Assembly (NCBI RefSeq): GCF_030272615.1
Contig: NC_081414.1
Location: 230,891,733 to 230,955,732 of the forward strand
Direction: 5' to 3'
DNA length: 64,000 bases
From: Cryptomeria japonica
Taxonomy: Eukaryota; Streptophyta; Pinopsida; Cupressales; Cupressaceae
The notes below the pieces were generated by a model. The model was not told the DNA's origin. It ran no database searches and saw only the letters and a program-made list of their open reading frames with translations. The translations under genes and the position numbers were made by a program. The stretch's first letter is position 1. Each line of letters begins with the position of its first letter. Below, one piece after another: positions 1-11,580 of this stretch.

Positions 1-1
1 A

Positions 2-135
2 ATTTTGGATGGGATAGTTGTAGCAACTGAGGCTATTCAACTCTATGGCATTGTCTAAGGAGAAGGCAATTTTTATCAAGTTGGACATGGCCAAAGCTTA
101 TGACTGTGTCAAAAGGGCTTTTCTGCATCAGCTAG
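2..135 (+). pseudogene. LINE (non-LTR) reverse transcriptase fragment
   Basis: This is a scrap of a plant L1-type reverse transcriptase. Frame 2 from base 2 reads ILDGIVVATEAI, then about one base is out of register, and the frame starting at the ATG at 45 continues with MALSKEKAIFIKLDMAKAYD and a CVKRAFLHQ segment. The F-I-K-L-D-M-A-K-A-Y-D block is the first catalytic-aspartate motif of LINE RTs. No RT motif follows after about 135, so the rest is lost or diverged, and the left side runs off the window. It is certainly non-functional. Confidence 0.75.
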
Positions 136-2174
136 CAGCAATAGAACCCATCCTCCAGCTTCAAGGTCAACCTCGTGGCAGGCACAAGGAGTGCCATCTT
201 GCCAGATCCGAGGCTTTGCACCCCACAGCAGAAGGCACAAGTGAATCCCATCCCTACACAAGTATTGAACACTTACAGTAGTGAGTATAAGGGATTTCTT
301 ACCTCTATACAAGTGTTGAACACCTACAGCAGCACCTAAAAGGTGACTCTAAACATCAAATGCAAGCACATCAGGTTAGAGGTCTAGGTGAATCGGATCC
401 AATCTGATTAGACAGGGCAATATCTTCTATCATTGTTAGCAGCATTGCTTCTTGGTGTTTCCCATTCAAATACCAAAGTTACGTTGAATAGCTGCTACAT
501 TATGGTTGTGAGCAGAATGTGTATTCTTTGATGGTTGTTTTTAGTGACATTCTGTAGTAACCACCAACTATTTTCCATTACGTTTAGTACTGTGATTTGA
601 ATGTGAGATTCCGGATTTAAATTTCTGTCAGATCTGATCAGCATATGTCTGTAAACCTTAGATTCATGTTATTGGAAGTTAATAAACCCTAGGTTTGTTT
701 CTTTTCCATGTAACTATTTTGCTAAGTTGATGCAAATTTCTTATGTTCATTTTTTGTAGTATTGGATGCATTTTTTAAACAAAAATAATCCATGGACAAA
801 GGATATATTATAACATTAATTCAATCCTCCACTACATAAAAGTGAGTTGCCATTCTTTACAAACAATCTCTGAAATAAAAAGAGGCAAAATCTTTTGTGG
901 CATTTTTCCTTTCACTATATTTTAGCTTAAAGAATTCATGTATAATTCTTCCTACTAATCTTCAATGACAAAATTTTCAATGATCATATGAACATGATTT
1001 ACTAGAGATTGTTTTGATAAAAATTGGATGGAAGTCTATATACAATTATCTAATGATTTTGGTTAATCTCTGGTAAATGGCCCCCTTATTTATGTTGGGA
1101 TCCTAAGATGACATAATTGAGGCTTATCTATTCTATTAAAAATTACATAATTGCATCTGGCTTCATCCATTGAGATACATTGCACCAATGACCATCGAAA
1201 TTGTCCGGGATTTCCACCTTGTGTCACAAGCAGTAATTAATTCAGTTTGACCATATTAAGCATTGTAATATGATTTTCTTCCTTTTAGACCTACAGTTAC
1301 TATTTGAGCCCAGTGCAGTTGACAAATAATTATCTTTCGTATTTATAAATACATTTAAATATTTCCGTCAATCTTTTATTTAAATCATTAAAACTCTAAT
1401 CAACCTCAATTGATTTTAGATTCCACTTATTAATTGGCAATTGCAAATAGAGTTGAGGAAAACTCTCTTCTCCAGCTTTATTATCAACAAAGAATTGAAC
1501 TCTGCATAGTTCCATTAAAGTTTTAATTTCTCTATAGTTACATACAAAATTGATGTGCACACATTCAATGTATCTTTTGAGTCACCAAAATTATAACTAC
1601 AGATATTTTGTAAAATGGGGGGAAAATTCAATTGCCTTTCAATATGTTGACAAATTTCATCACTTACTTTATAAGAGACTTATTTTCTGAGTTCAAAATG
1701 GAAGTCATGACGATGAATTACCAACTTCGCTACAACTATTTCCCTAGGTATATATATCCTTCAGTTAAAGAAAGATATAAGTGTACAAATAAAATGTCGT
1801 AGATTGATTCCATTGCACCTAGATCAGTTGACAAACCTCAATTTTTTGACCTTCGTAATGAATCCATTCATGACATATGTCTGCTCAGACCTTATTCTAG
1901 CAGTGCCTAGGGCCTGGAAACAGCTTGTAACGAGTTAAGCTATTTATTTTGGTTAATTCTTCAAGACTCGGCAGCTTTGGGTAACATGAATACTATGACT
2001 ACATAGTGGTTACAGTTTCAGGCCTACTCTAATGAGTGGACACAATAACAATAGCAATATCGTCAAGAGATCAGGCACAGTGAAGGCCTTCATCAACCCC
2101 TAGATCCACCACAACCAAGACAGTTACTTGAATAAAATAAATAAGTGGTGATTGGTGTACAATTTACCCCAGAC
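136..2174. other. No gene recognised; AT-rich intergenic DNA
   Basis: There is no coding pattern I can support. A 23-base unit (CAAGTATTGAACACTTACAG near 263 and CAAGTGTTGAACACCTACAG near 311) forms an imperfect direct repeat about 48 bp apart. The rest is AT-rich unique-looking sequence with stops in all frames. Confidence 0.5.
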
Positions 2175-2700
2175 TGTTAGAATTTTTACAAGTTGCTTGG
2201 TTAGTATTCTCACAGTGATGGCACACGCCCAATTATGTAGGAGAAGACACATTCCTGTCTTCAGCATGCTTGTACCAACCTCAACCTCCTCCAAAATAAG
2301 AAAGATTTGTTTGCATGAGAAGGGCACACTTTCCAATATGGTGTATTCGAAGGGTAAGTTTCTGTTGTGTTGATCCCTCGATTGTAAGATTGGGTTAAGG
2401 AGTGTAATCCTGTTTGCTTTGCATGCATGCTTTGTTTTTTTTTGGCCTAACCTTCTTCGTCTATAAAAGAATGGCAGGGGTGTGAGTGATTTATTCACTC
2501 CAGTTTTGAGTTAGTTCAGTGTATTTCTTTTCAGATTAGTGAAAAACAGCTGTAGGTTTGATAGTTCAATACTGTGTATTTACTTTTTGCTTTTCAGTGT
2601 GATATTTTTATACATTCCTGTATTCAAAATCTTCAATTTTCATGACAATTGTCAACTTAAGTTTCCCAGCGTTAAAGATTATATTTTCTGATAATTTAAC
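2175..2700 (+). repeat. Possible LTR-like remnant with TATA box
   Basis: The stretch begins TGTTAGAATTTTTACAAG at 2175 and carries a good TATA motif, TATAAAAG, at 2462-2469. The base pattern resembles the U3/R part of a plant copia LTR. I find no matching second LTR, primer-binding site or target duplication, so it could equally be an unrelated promoter-like sequence. A 124-codon open frame on the minus strand (2124-2498) lies across it and has no recognisable protein motif. Confidence 0.25.
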
Positions 2701-3879
2701 GCAAACTTCAACAAACAGCTAGCAGAGTGTCATGCTTAAGCCATGGCTACCAGCGGTCTTCGACATTTAGTAGGCTCTTAAGCAGAGTCAACTGTAACAA
2801 GGCTCATCTAAAGGCTAAAACCTACAACTCACAAAAAACTTACGAGGCCTTCCTGCAAGATCATGGAATGCTAAATGAGTCTTCGACCATTGAATTACAA
2901 GGCATATGACATTGTTTCTACACTATCATCTAGAGTTCTCAGTTCACCCATATTAGGGTCTTCTTGCACTGCATGGTAAAGCTAACATGTGGAAAACGAT
3001 ATTTGGCAAGCATTTGTTGGAAAATTCCAACAGTAAGCTTTCAATAACTTGATCACACTTTTCTCAAACTAAACTATAATGTAACCACATGCCCTGAATT
3101 TCCATTTCATTAAGAAAAAGGGGAATGAATGAGAAATGATTAAAAAAAGTGTAGAATGTGTTTTAGGTCACAGACAAGCGAGACACCCATTCGGCAAAGA
3201 TAGCCCCCTTGTGGAAGCTCGGAAGACACTGTTGTTTATAATTAGGGATGACGGATTCCAATTGCCCCAGGCAACATTGGAAGCAATTGGAATCCGCCTA
3301 AGGGTCTGGTCCCTCCATTTAGCGTGTAGGGCTGGGCCCTATACCTCACGGCACACCTTAAAGAACCCACGCTACTCCACGCCACATGCAAAGGTCCAAC
3401 CCTATATAGAATGCATTTCGGATTAAAGGGAAAAGAATATAAATTAAAAGGATAAGCCGACATGAACACAAGCTGACATACATGGACAATGCATCATATA
3501 AACAAAGACACTTCTCATCTCAATAACACACATTGATCACTCAGTTTTTCCATGCGAAATATATGTGCCTGCCTAATGCGAACTTCAAGGAGCAACATTG
3601 TATCTGCCATCACAGCGAATTATCTCTGCCATTAAAGCGAACTTCATCTACTAGTTAAGGTGCGAAATTCATCAATGTGGAGAGCGAACTGAGTGCTAAG
3701 GCTGCAGTCCATAAAAGAGCAGACTTCATATGCAAATATTGCAGATCTAGGGTTTGGACCTGATTGCTGTTAAAGGGGGCAGATGTGACAATTTGAAGCT
3801 TATGAAAGTGCACTCTTGTGGAAGACATTATCAGTCCTAAGTGGAATCACCTTCAAGTACTTGAGATAAGTGTTGTAGC
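2701..3879. other. No gene recognised; contains a perfect inverted repeat
   Basis: Short open frames occur (for example 2727-2909 and 3136-3426 on the plus strand) but none shows a known motif. The one clear structure is a perfect 14-bp inverted repeat, CGGATTCCAATTGC at 3252-3265 and its complement at 3283-3296. From 3560 to 3700 the word GCGAACTT or GCGAA recurs several times. Confidence 0.45.
3252..3296. repeat. Perfect 14-bp inverted repeat (stem-loop)
   Basis: The arm CGGATTCCAATTGC (3252-3265) is the exact reverse complement of 3283-3296, with a 17-base loop. It lies in a somewhat GC-richer patch and is not attached to any recognisable gene or transposon end. Confidence 0.7.
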
Positions 3880-3990
3880 CTTCATATGCATTCAATCCAT
3901 AATCAGATCTGAGGATCTTTTCTGGCTGGGTTTTTCCTCCTAAGAGGTTTTCCCAGGGTAATTGTGTCTTGTACTTATTTTGCTCTTTTC
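3880..3990 (+). repeat. Copia LTR U5-like remnant
   Basis: At about 3928-3958 the sequence carries GGGTTTTTCC followed by GGTTTTCCCAGGG. The same pair of blocks occurs in the LTRs of both copia elements in this window, on the plus strand near 10110 and 15990 and as reverse complement near 16915 and 21140. This block is typical of the 3' half of plant copia LTRs. No pairing LTR or coding region is visible, so it is probably a decayed solo LTR or fragment. Confidence 0.4.
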
Positions 3991-4110
3991 TTCGTTATGC
4001 TTAAATCTGGAAAACTATAACCTATTCATTTAATCAATTTAGTTAGTAATTAAATTCTGATTTTCTGAGTTTACATTAATCTGAAAGTGTTAAAATCAAC
4101 AGACACAAGG

Positions 4111-4425
4111 GCATTTCTTTCTATTTACCTTAAATATTGCTCAAATTTTAACTTCCAGATTTTGACCTCACGACTAAGCTCAGGAGAAAATAGAACTCTG
4201 CAAGGGCATACCTCCAATTTGGTGTTTGAGATTGTCCTTGTGGAAACTGGAAAGGGGATTTCTATTTAGTTACCTTAGATCTTGTTCAAATTTCGTATCC
4301 TCAGGTTTTGACCTCATGACTGAACTCAGGTATAAACTAGACACCGTGGTGTGAGGACATAGCTCCAATTTGACGCCTGGCTCGTGGAAGCTCAAAATAG
4401 GATTTCTATTTAGTTTTGACCCTGT
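4111..4425. repeat. Degenerate tandem repeat, about 142-bp unit
   Basis: The word CTATTTA recurs at 4121, 4262 and 4406, and TTTTGACCTCA(C/T)GACT.A.CTCAGG recurs in the first two units, giving periods of about 141 and 144 bp. There are two full units and the start of a third. No coding content is evident. Confidence 0.6.
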
Positions 4426-4784
4426 AATCGCTGTCAGGTGTAAACCAGACCTCATGAGTCCACCCACACATGGTTGTACGAAACATATTTCATCTTAAGG
4501 TTCGACATCAAAACCCATAACTCATCATGAAGGAACTTTTCCATTGTGCCATGGTGCCACTTATATGTATAATAAAATATTAAATACTTAAGAAACATTT
4601 AATTGGTGCATATCCTACAAAAATGCAGCATTTCCTCTAGACTAGTCCAGAGAGAGCACATGTTCACTGCAGCAGGGGTTTACCTCGATTAATCTTCATG
4701 CTTATCAGTTATCACACAATGCTATAAAATATTCTATGCACCAGCACCTTGTTCTAAAAAAGAGTGGGGAGACAGTGATAACCC
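4426..4784. other. No feature recognised
   Basis: This is AT-rich sequence between two tandem arrays. I see no open frame with a recognisable motif, no RNA gene and no element end. Confidence 0.4.
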
Positions 4785-5062
4785 CAAGGATATGAGTTTT
4801 GAATCTCTAGCATGTGATGTGATTAAATACAATTACTACAATGAAAAATTGAGACCCGTTGCCCTAATAACTCTGTATGCTCAAGACAGTGAGTATTGAA
4901 TCTCTAGCATGTGATGGGATTGAATACAATTAATACCATGAAAAATTGAAACCCGGGACGTTAATAACCTCTGTATGTCCATGACAATGAGTATTGAGTC
5001 TCTAACATGTAGTAAAATCAAATACAATTAGTAAAATGAAAAATTGAACTCTACAAACCCAA
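4785..5062. repeat. Tandem repeat, three units of about 97 bp
   Basis: GAATCTCTAGCATGTGATG begins at 4801 and 4898, and a diverged copy begins at 4996. Each is followed by ATACAATTA and ATGAAAAATTGA at the same offset. Periods are 97 and 98 bp, and the third unit is the most diverged. Confidence 0.75.
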
Positions 5063-5268
5063 GGTGTCTTCTACTGTGTCTACTATAAGTAAATTGAGAA
5101 GAAAACGAACTACACAAGAAGAAAGTTACAGAGCAATCGCGACTTATTTCACTAAGAGTATCAAATTTTGCTTACTTGGGTGAATGTCATGTTGATCTGT
5201 CTCTTCCTCCATGAGTAAGGGCTAATGGTGGACACAAACTGTATGTGTGTATATGACCTGAATTCTTC

Positions 5269-5640
5269 CAAGCCAGTCAGATATTATGATATTATTGCAG
5301 TAACGCAGGCATGTTTATATTTGGGCTTTTGGTTAATGGTTAAGGTGTAAGAACACGTTGTCCACATGTTTAACAAGTGCACAGGAATGGAACGCGTATC
5401 AGCAATGTGCATTACTTTTGTGGAGTTAGGTAAGTTTGACTATTTGATATTAAGGAACTTTTTTCAAGCCATCATCTATTATGCTAGTACTTCAATGATG
5501 CAGTCATGATTACATGTGGGTTTTTGGATTAATGATTAAGGTGTCAGCAAAAAGCGTCCATATATTTCTTAATGTACAGGAACGGAAGGAACATCAAGCA
5601 ATGTGAATCCTTTTGTGGATTTGGGTGAGTTCGATTCAAG
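5269..5640. repeat. Tandem duplication, about 197-bp unit, upstream of PPR pseudogene
   Basis: CAAGCC starts units at 5269 and 5465, and the next unit would start at 5637. Shared landmarks in each unit are GGCTTTTGGTTAATGGTTAAGGTGT or its variant, then CAGGAA(T/C)GGAA, then CAATGTG and CTTTTGTGGA. The two copies are clearly diverged. The array ends where homology with the PPR pseudogene begins. Confidence 0.65.
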
Positions 5641-5689
5641 CCATATCCGGAGCTGCCTTTCACAGTTTTATTTAAAAAGCACGGAGCAC

Positions 5690-6400
5690 TCGTGGGCGGC
5701 CAGCCTTAAAGAACACACTAAGCGCTGACCTGATGTGGGGCCCAGCCGTAATCCGTGCCCTCACTGCTGCCGTTAACTCATTCCGTTTGGTAAATGCTCC
5801 TGAATTTGAAATTTTAAACCTCCCGCTCATCCACATATTTCAAGTTGCTCTTGTGGACTTGTATGCAAAACGTAGATGCAAAGACGAGGCATGTGAACTG
5901 CTTGGCCGAATGCCTAAAAATCTCTCATGGTATGTTATGATTGCAGGATATGCAGAAAATGGGTTTGTTGAAAAGGCTTTAGAAACTTTCAAGCAAATGC
6001 AATTTGCAAGCATATCAACCCTTGTCAGCATTCTCACTGCCTGTGCCGAAATGGGAGCTTTGGAACAGGTTATGCACTTCATATGTTGTAGTTGCGACCG
6101 CCCTGGTAGACATGTTTGCAAAATGCGGAAGCATCGAAAACGCACGCGAACTTTTTGACAATGTGCCTCAAGGAAATTTGGTCTCATAGAATTCCGTGGT
6201 CGCAGGATATGAACAAGATGGATTTGTTTACAAAAAAACTATAAACTTCCATAAGTATACGAAATTGATAGCTGTGAACCTAGCATTCTCCCCGCATGTG
6301 CCAAATTACACTATTGACATCCATCAACAGACAATGAAAGGGGGATTGTTGTCAAAGACTATATTTTTGAAATGCTCATGGACATGTATGGACTTGTCAA
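5690..6400 (+). pseudogene. PLS-type PPR protein pseudogene, copy 1
   Basis: Intact relatives are organellar RNA-binding proteins made of about 35-residue helical repeats. Visible PPR blocks include VALVDLYAKRRCKDEA, MPKNLSWYVMIAGYAENGF, ALETFKQMQ and LTACAEMGALEQ in one frame (5733 to about 6085). A different frame then gives ATALVDMFAKCGSIENAREL, an in-frame TAG at 6187-6189 where PPR repeats normally carry tryptophan, and NSVVAGYEQDGFV. The start, the organelle-targeting region and the C-terminus are missing. A second inverted copy at 25060-26085 has the same frame change and the same TAG, so the two are duplicates of an already broken gene. Confidence 0.85.
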
Positions 6401-6858
6401 GTTCCCCTCTTAGTGTGGTAGTGCTCTTAGTGCCTTTGATTATGAACATTTTTTCTTCCCAAATATAATCTTTCGATCAAACTTTACTTCTTTTGAGTGG
6501 CCTCACCTTTCATTAGAATTTCTTACTTCAACATTATATTTCTCCTTCTAATTTGAAAGTATTAATTTTATTCTTTCCTACTAATTTTTGTTCCATATCT
6601 TTGATTAGGATTCTAGTTTGGTGATCAATTCTACAACATCTTCTTATATGAAGATGAAATAGGAAATATTCTCATCTATTTTTGTTATAATGTGAGGGGT
6701 TAATCATAAAATAAATTGTTTGATTTATTTCTTTTATGTCAAGGTTTCTTCTAGTTTTCTAACCAAGCTTTTAGACATTTGTTCATTATGTTTTACTAAT
6801 TGCTCCTTAGTTTTTGTCATCTTGAATATTTTATTTATGTTTTTTATTCATACATTAG
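6401..6858. other. No feature recognised; AT-rich
   Basis: This is T-rich sequence downstream of the PPR remnant. I see no further PPR motif and no other gene. Confidence 0.4.
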
Positions 6859-7080
6859 ATCATTAGAAATTTTTTTTATATTCACTATCGTGGAATCTGG
6901 AGGTGTCCTTGCCGAAGCAAGACTAATCCCCCAGTGTGTACAACCCACTCACAAGGTAGCAACACACACAGAGTTAACACAGTCGGGGACTCGAACTCAA
7001 GACCATGGGGAGCATACCCACGCCTTAAGTTGCGATCCACAACCGGGTGAGCTAGGGCCGAAGCCCATCATTAGAAATTT
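6859..7080 (-). mobile_element. tRNA-derived SINE with perfect 14-bp TSD
   Basis: The 14-mer ATCATTAGAAATTT occurs at 6859-6872 and again at 7067-7080, enclosing about 194 bp. Read on the minus strand, the insert begins GGGCTTCGGCCC, then shows a pol III A-box-like TAGCTCACCCGG (7054 to 7043) and a B box GTTCGAGTCC (6996 to 6987), followed by a non-tRNA body. The minus-strand 3' end is A-rich next to the duplication. This is the structure of a plant SINE mobilised by a LINE. The exact duplication suggests it is fairly young relative to its surroundings. The family name cannot be given from sequence alone. Confidence 0.8.
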
Positions 7081-7153
7081 ATAAAAAATAAGTCACTCAA
7101 TTCTTTCCATGCTTTGTCATGCTTAGGGCACTCTTTAATGCACCATCTTAGTT

Positions 7154-7263
7154 TTACTTTTAAGAAGTTTGTATTTAAATTTTTAAGAAACCGTACTTGG
7201 GAACTAGGATTTAGAATTGCCACATAGTGACTTACTTTTAAGAAGTTTGTATTTAAATTTTTA
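7154..7263. repeat. Perfect 32-bp direct repeat, 78 bp apart
   Basis: The string starting TTACTTTTAAGAAGTTTG occurs at 7154-7185 and again at 7232-7263 without a mismatch. The interval is otherwise unremarkable. It may be a local slippage or repair duplication. Confidence 0.75.
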
Positions 7264-9013
7264 GGAGTGAAAAGAAAATATGCAAAGAAGAGAAAGAATT
7301 GGTGAAAAGGATACCTAATACTAATGGAAGAGGCAGTGGGATCAAGGTGAGGGTAAATATAATACCACTAAATAATGTGGAGGAAAAGCTAAAGGAAAGG
7401 GATTAGGTATTAGGGATATAGAGTTATAGATGTAGTTTTTGGTAAAGGAAAATAGAAAAATCCAAAAGTGTATGACTTGTCAGAAATGAATTAGGGATAA
7501 TTAATGCAGTGTTCCCAATGCTGGAAGAGAACAACTAGGAAAATAGGGTGGAAGAATTTCAAGGGTTAGTGATTAGTTTTACCATGTATACCTTAAATAA
7601 TTTTTCGAGTTTGATGGTATGAGTAACCATACAAGTATGAGCCCCATAAGGAGCAATGAAGAAGGGATGTGGAGAGAGGGAAATGTGTAGGGGAAATACT
7701 AAAAGCCCAAGATTTTGAGACTTAAAGGAAAAGTGAACCCTTAAATTAGGAATTGGGGATGGTGAATACTCAATGCTTAATGAGAGAAAGAATGGAAAAG
7801 ACTAAATGGAGAATAATGAAGATCCATGGATTAGTATTTTATCTTAAGAAGTACATGATTATATGGAGACCTAAAATCCTAGGGCCCAAGAGAAAGACAT
7901 AGTAAGTTGTGGAAGCGTGGAGAAAGCCATGATATACCTAATTAAAAAATTACTATGGCATTTGTATGCGGGAAAAGTGGGCTGATAAAACTAAATATGT
8001 GAAAATATTTCAAATAACTAGTCCACACACACACACAGGACTTCTTGATGCAAGCTATGGTACGTCTACAGCATTATTAAAGACTTTACATCATTGAACC
8101 TTGTAAAGGGGTAGTGGTTTTAGTCAAGGCTATTAGATTTTACCTCAAAGAGTTTTGGTAATACTTACTTTGACAATGTATCCATGGGGTTTAGATAGTT
8201 AGCTCTAAATAAATTTTGACCTATGTAGGCATATACTTTATTGGTACCTTAGAAGTGACCTTGAGCACCCATCAAGAATGTGCTTGAATAGGGAGTGCAT
8301 CTAATATAGCCTCGTTCAACATTAAGGCACATTTTATATATTTTGCATTAGTTTTCTTTCAAGTCTTATTTATAAACAATATTTCTATGATCACTCTCCT
8401 ACTTCATGATTCTTTCAAGTGCTTGATCTAACAAATTTTAATTGTTGGAAGTAGTTTGATAGAATGCATCAAGTTCTTGTTCTTCAAGCTATGGACTTAC
8501 TCTAGCTATTTTCTTCCTTGTGAAATTTGATGGCAAAAATATTTGATTCCATCTACTCTTGAATCTTAGCAATACTACTTAAATGTGCATCTGCACTTAC
8601 TTGGAAAGATAATATCCATCCTAATAATGCATAATTATATTATTCTTTTTCCTTACTAATTACCTACAATTCTAGCTAAAGATATGTTGTGCCTTGCATA
8701 AAACCTCCATTTTTCTAAAAAAAAAATGATGAGTCCTTTCTTTCTTTTCAATTTTATTGATCAAATGTTCTCCTAGCTTTAAGTGTTCTAGTTTTCCCTG
8801 GTTCTTGATGAGTTTATTATATTGTAAGATCTAAATACTTGAGCTAGTTAGAATTTTTTGATATGAAAGATTAATTTTGTGGTATTAAGATTTGACTTGG
8901 GCTCTAATATCCACCTCTTGTTTGCATTTTCTTTCTTAGCTAGTTGCCAAGTTAGTATCACTAGAATTCTTAATTTGAGTGCTTGATGAGACTTTTAAAA
9001 AAATCCTCACCTA
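7264..9013. other. No gene recognised; intergenic
   Basis: No coding motif is visible on either strand. There is a short CA microsatellite near 8024-8037. The right end, GTTAT at 9014-9018, is the left copy of the target duplication of the copia element that follows. Confidence 0.45.
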
Positions 9014-9018
9014 GTTAT

Positions 9019-10525
9019 TGTTGGCATTATGTGAACCGGTATGTGGACATAATGACATTGTATGTTGTCATTGATGTCAATATGTTGAAGAGGTATGAAC
9101 CGACATATGTGAGAACCGGTATAACACTATGAACCGACATATGGTTATGAGAACCGGCACATGGAAGCGTTGTATGACTACTGGTTGGTAGTCTCAACTT
9201 CAAGGTTTCCGATTGAAGTGCTTCAAGCTTGTATGGCTCAACTGGTGACATTGTGTGATGAGTTAGCATTGTAATGAAGAATAGATCATGTTGTCACATC
9301 AACCTTGTGCGCGTGAAGGATCTTGCATAAAGGAGATTGTTCCTATCTATCTCGGGAATGTGCAAAGTCTGTAAATGGTGATAACGTGTGATGGGTTATC
9401 AGCCACCATAAAATCGGTGGAAAACAAACAATGGAGAATGTCTTGAGATTGGATCAAGACTGTTGCATTCAATACAGTATGATCAATGGTCAAGATTGAA
9501 CCATTTGAATTCCTTAACCTAACAGGTCTAGGGTTTAGGGTTTATGCTACTGACCTGTCTGTTGTCTTATAAGGCTGATGTTGTGACTCTTTCAGAGGTT
9601 GTTGGCAAAAGTTGTGTGTGAGTATCCAAGAGAAGGGATACATGATTCTTGCCAGACCAGAGGAGAGAAGTGATACCTGTAGAGTGTAAGTGCAGAAGGT
9701 GAAGAGGAGCTTAAGCGGATCTGCATTGGCATTAAGTGTTGTTACCAGATCATTGAAATACCTGTTGATCTCTAACCACCTCAATAGATGGAAAATCCCC
9801 TAACAGGGTAGCCTTAACCGACTTGTTGTAAATCCCTTAACAGGGTAACTCAAAGTTATTGAGATCTGGAAAGCTAGAGAGCTCTGGAAATCCTTTAGCT
9901 ATTGAGTTCTTGAAATCCTCTAACAAGGTACCCTTAACAGGGTTTAACCCTTAACCGGGTATTGTAGCCATCCCTTAACCGAGTGATCTCTAACAGGATC
10001 GGTTCCTAGTAGAACCTTTTGTAATGTCTTTAACCGGACAAGGCTTCTAATAGAGCGGACTTCCAAAGAGTTCAACAACAAGCTTGTGGGTATTCATCCC
10101 CACCGTGGTTTTTCCCAGTTGGGTTTCCACGTGAAAAATATGTGTGTCATATGTGATGCTTTTATCTTGTGATGCTTTTTTATTACCTGTTAAGCATATG
10201 ATGGTTTTGTGTTTTATGCCTGTCAATAAAACATGTTGAACTAGCTATTGTGAAGATATGATGATAGATTACCTATTCATGCATAAGGGTGAAATGGTAG
10301 TGCAGTTTTGAGTTGAGTGGAAAATTCAGTAAGTAATCGGTTTATGATTGTTTTAGTTGTTCTAGGTTTTACTGGTTGCACTCTGTTTCAAACCGTTGTC
10401 ACTGTTTGCCAGTCATTTGGAGTAATTGTTGTTGAACCGGTTTAGGACTGTATTTTGTCTGTACTGATTCACCCCCCCCCCTCTTAGTACCGGTTTGGTA
10501 CTATTTGCTCATCATTGAGTTATCA
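9019..10525 (+). repeat. 5' LTR of the Sirevirus-like copia element
   Basis: The LTR is 1507 bp, begins TGTTGG and ends TCA. It contains a TATA-like TATAAGG (9568-9574) and AATAAA (10225-10230), and its end has a C10 tract followed by CTCTTAG. GAACCG recurs at 9033, 9097, 9113, 9131 and 9151. A second block, about 9790-10060, holds about ten copies of a CCTTAAC(A/C)(G/A)GG-like motif. Relative to the 3' LTR it retains a 24-bp segment and has one more C in the C tract, which explains the length difference. Confidence 0.93.
9568..9574 (+). promoter_or_regulatory. Candidate TATA box of the 5' LTR
   Basis: TATAAGG sits about 0.55 kb into the LTR. It is conserved in the 3' LTR (15477-15483) although flanking bases differ. 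This is the best candidate for the core promoter; the transcription start is not determined. Confidence 0.4.
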
Positions 10526-10527
10526 AT

Positions 10528-10539
10528 TGGTATCAGAGC
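10528..10539 (+). other. Primer-binding site, initiator tRNA-Met type
   Basis: TGGTATCAGAGC lies two bases after the LTR end. It is the canonical PBS of plant copia elements, complementary to the 3' end of initiator tRNA-Met. It fixes the 5' LTR boundary. Confidence 0.95.
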
Positions 10540-10596
10540 ATCCTCCAGGTCCTCTGTGTTGTAAGCTTAACTGCTTGAGGTAAAGATCACAGTCAA

Positions 10597-11580
10597 ATGA
10601 TGAAGAGGGAAGGTCCAAAGTTTAACAGGGAAAATTTCGGTATATGGAAAGATAGGATGAAGATATTCATCAGAAGCATGGGTGCTCAACACTGGAGTTA
10701 TGTTGAGAATGTCTATGTTGTCCCTACCGGTACTCTCACCGATGACCAAAAGAGAGAGATACAAGAAAATGGGCAAGTCATGGAAGCCCTTATTAGTAGT
10801 CTATCTGGCATTGAGTTTATTGATGTTCAGGACAAGGTAAATCCCAAATAGGTATGAGATGCTCTTGAAAATATCTATGGTGGTGATGAACATGTAAACC
10901 AGGCTAAGGAAGAAAGCCTGAGAGGGAGGTTTGAAGATATGCAGATGGTTGAAGGTGAGACCATTCAGCAGTATGGAATAAGAATCAAAACAGTTGTTGG
11001 AGAAATCAAGAGTGCAGGAGGTAAAATAGAAGATTCCACTGTTGTAAGCAAAGTCCTGAGATCCCTATTGTCGGTTTATGCAATAAGGGTTGCTACTATT
11101 CAGGAGCTGAGATCAATAGATAAGACTAAGGTATCCTTGGACTCCATCATAGCCAAGTTGACAGCCTATGAGCTAAATAGTTTTGATGGCAGTGTTCAAA
11201 AGACTGAATCGGCTTTTAAAGCCTCTACTATACCATCCAAAAAAGGAAAAGAAGCTAGCACTAGTGGTGAACCTAGACAGAGCAAAGAAATGGATGATGA
11301 GGAGATTCTGATGGCATTTGAAGCTCTCCTTACCAGGAGGCTTCCTAAAGGAACCGATAAATACAAAGGTAAGCTACCTTTGAAATGTTTTTCTTGTAAT
11401 CGTATAGGACATATTGCTATAAACTGTCCTAATGGCGATATCAAGGACAAACCGGAAAGGTTCAAGAAATTCAAAGGAGGAAATCAGAGAAACTATTTTG
11501 TGGTAGTTGATGAAGGTGTCACAGATGAAGAATCAGAGGATGAAGAAAATGAAGATATTGTGTTTGTTGCTGTCAAAGAA
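10597..11580 (+). pseudogene. gag: copia gag (nucleocapsid) region
   Basis: The frame opens at ATG 10597 with PKFNRENFGIWKDRMKIF, the conserved start of the plant copia gag (UBN2) domain. Two in-frame stops, TAG at 10849 and TGA at 10855, interrupt it; the same frame then continues with DALENIYGGDEHVNQAKEES. The nucleocapsid zinc knuckle CFSCNRIGHIAINC (CX2CX4HX4C) is at 11386-11427, followed by an acidic linker. Both stops could have arisen by single G-to-A or C-to-T changes. The protein would normally package element RNA into particles. Confidence 0.9.

Noticed and set aside
2124-2498. 124-codon minus-strand open frame
   Set aside because: No recognisable motif, no codon pattern, and it lies antisense to a TATA-containing LTR-like stretch. 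Length alone is not enough in this AT-rich DNA.
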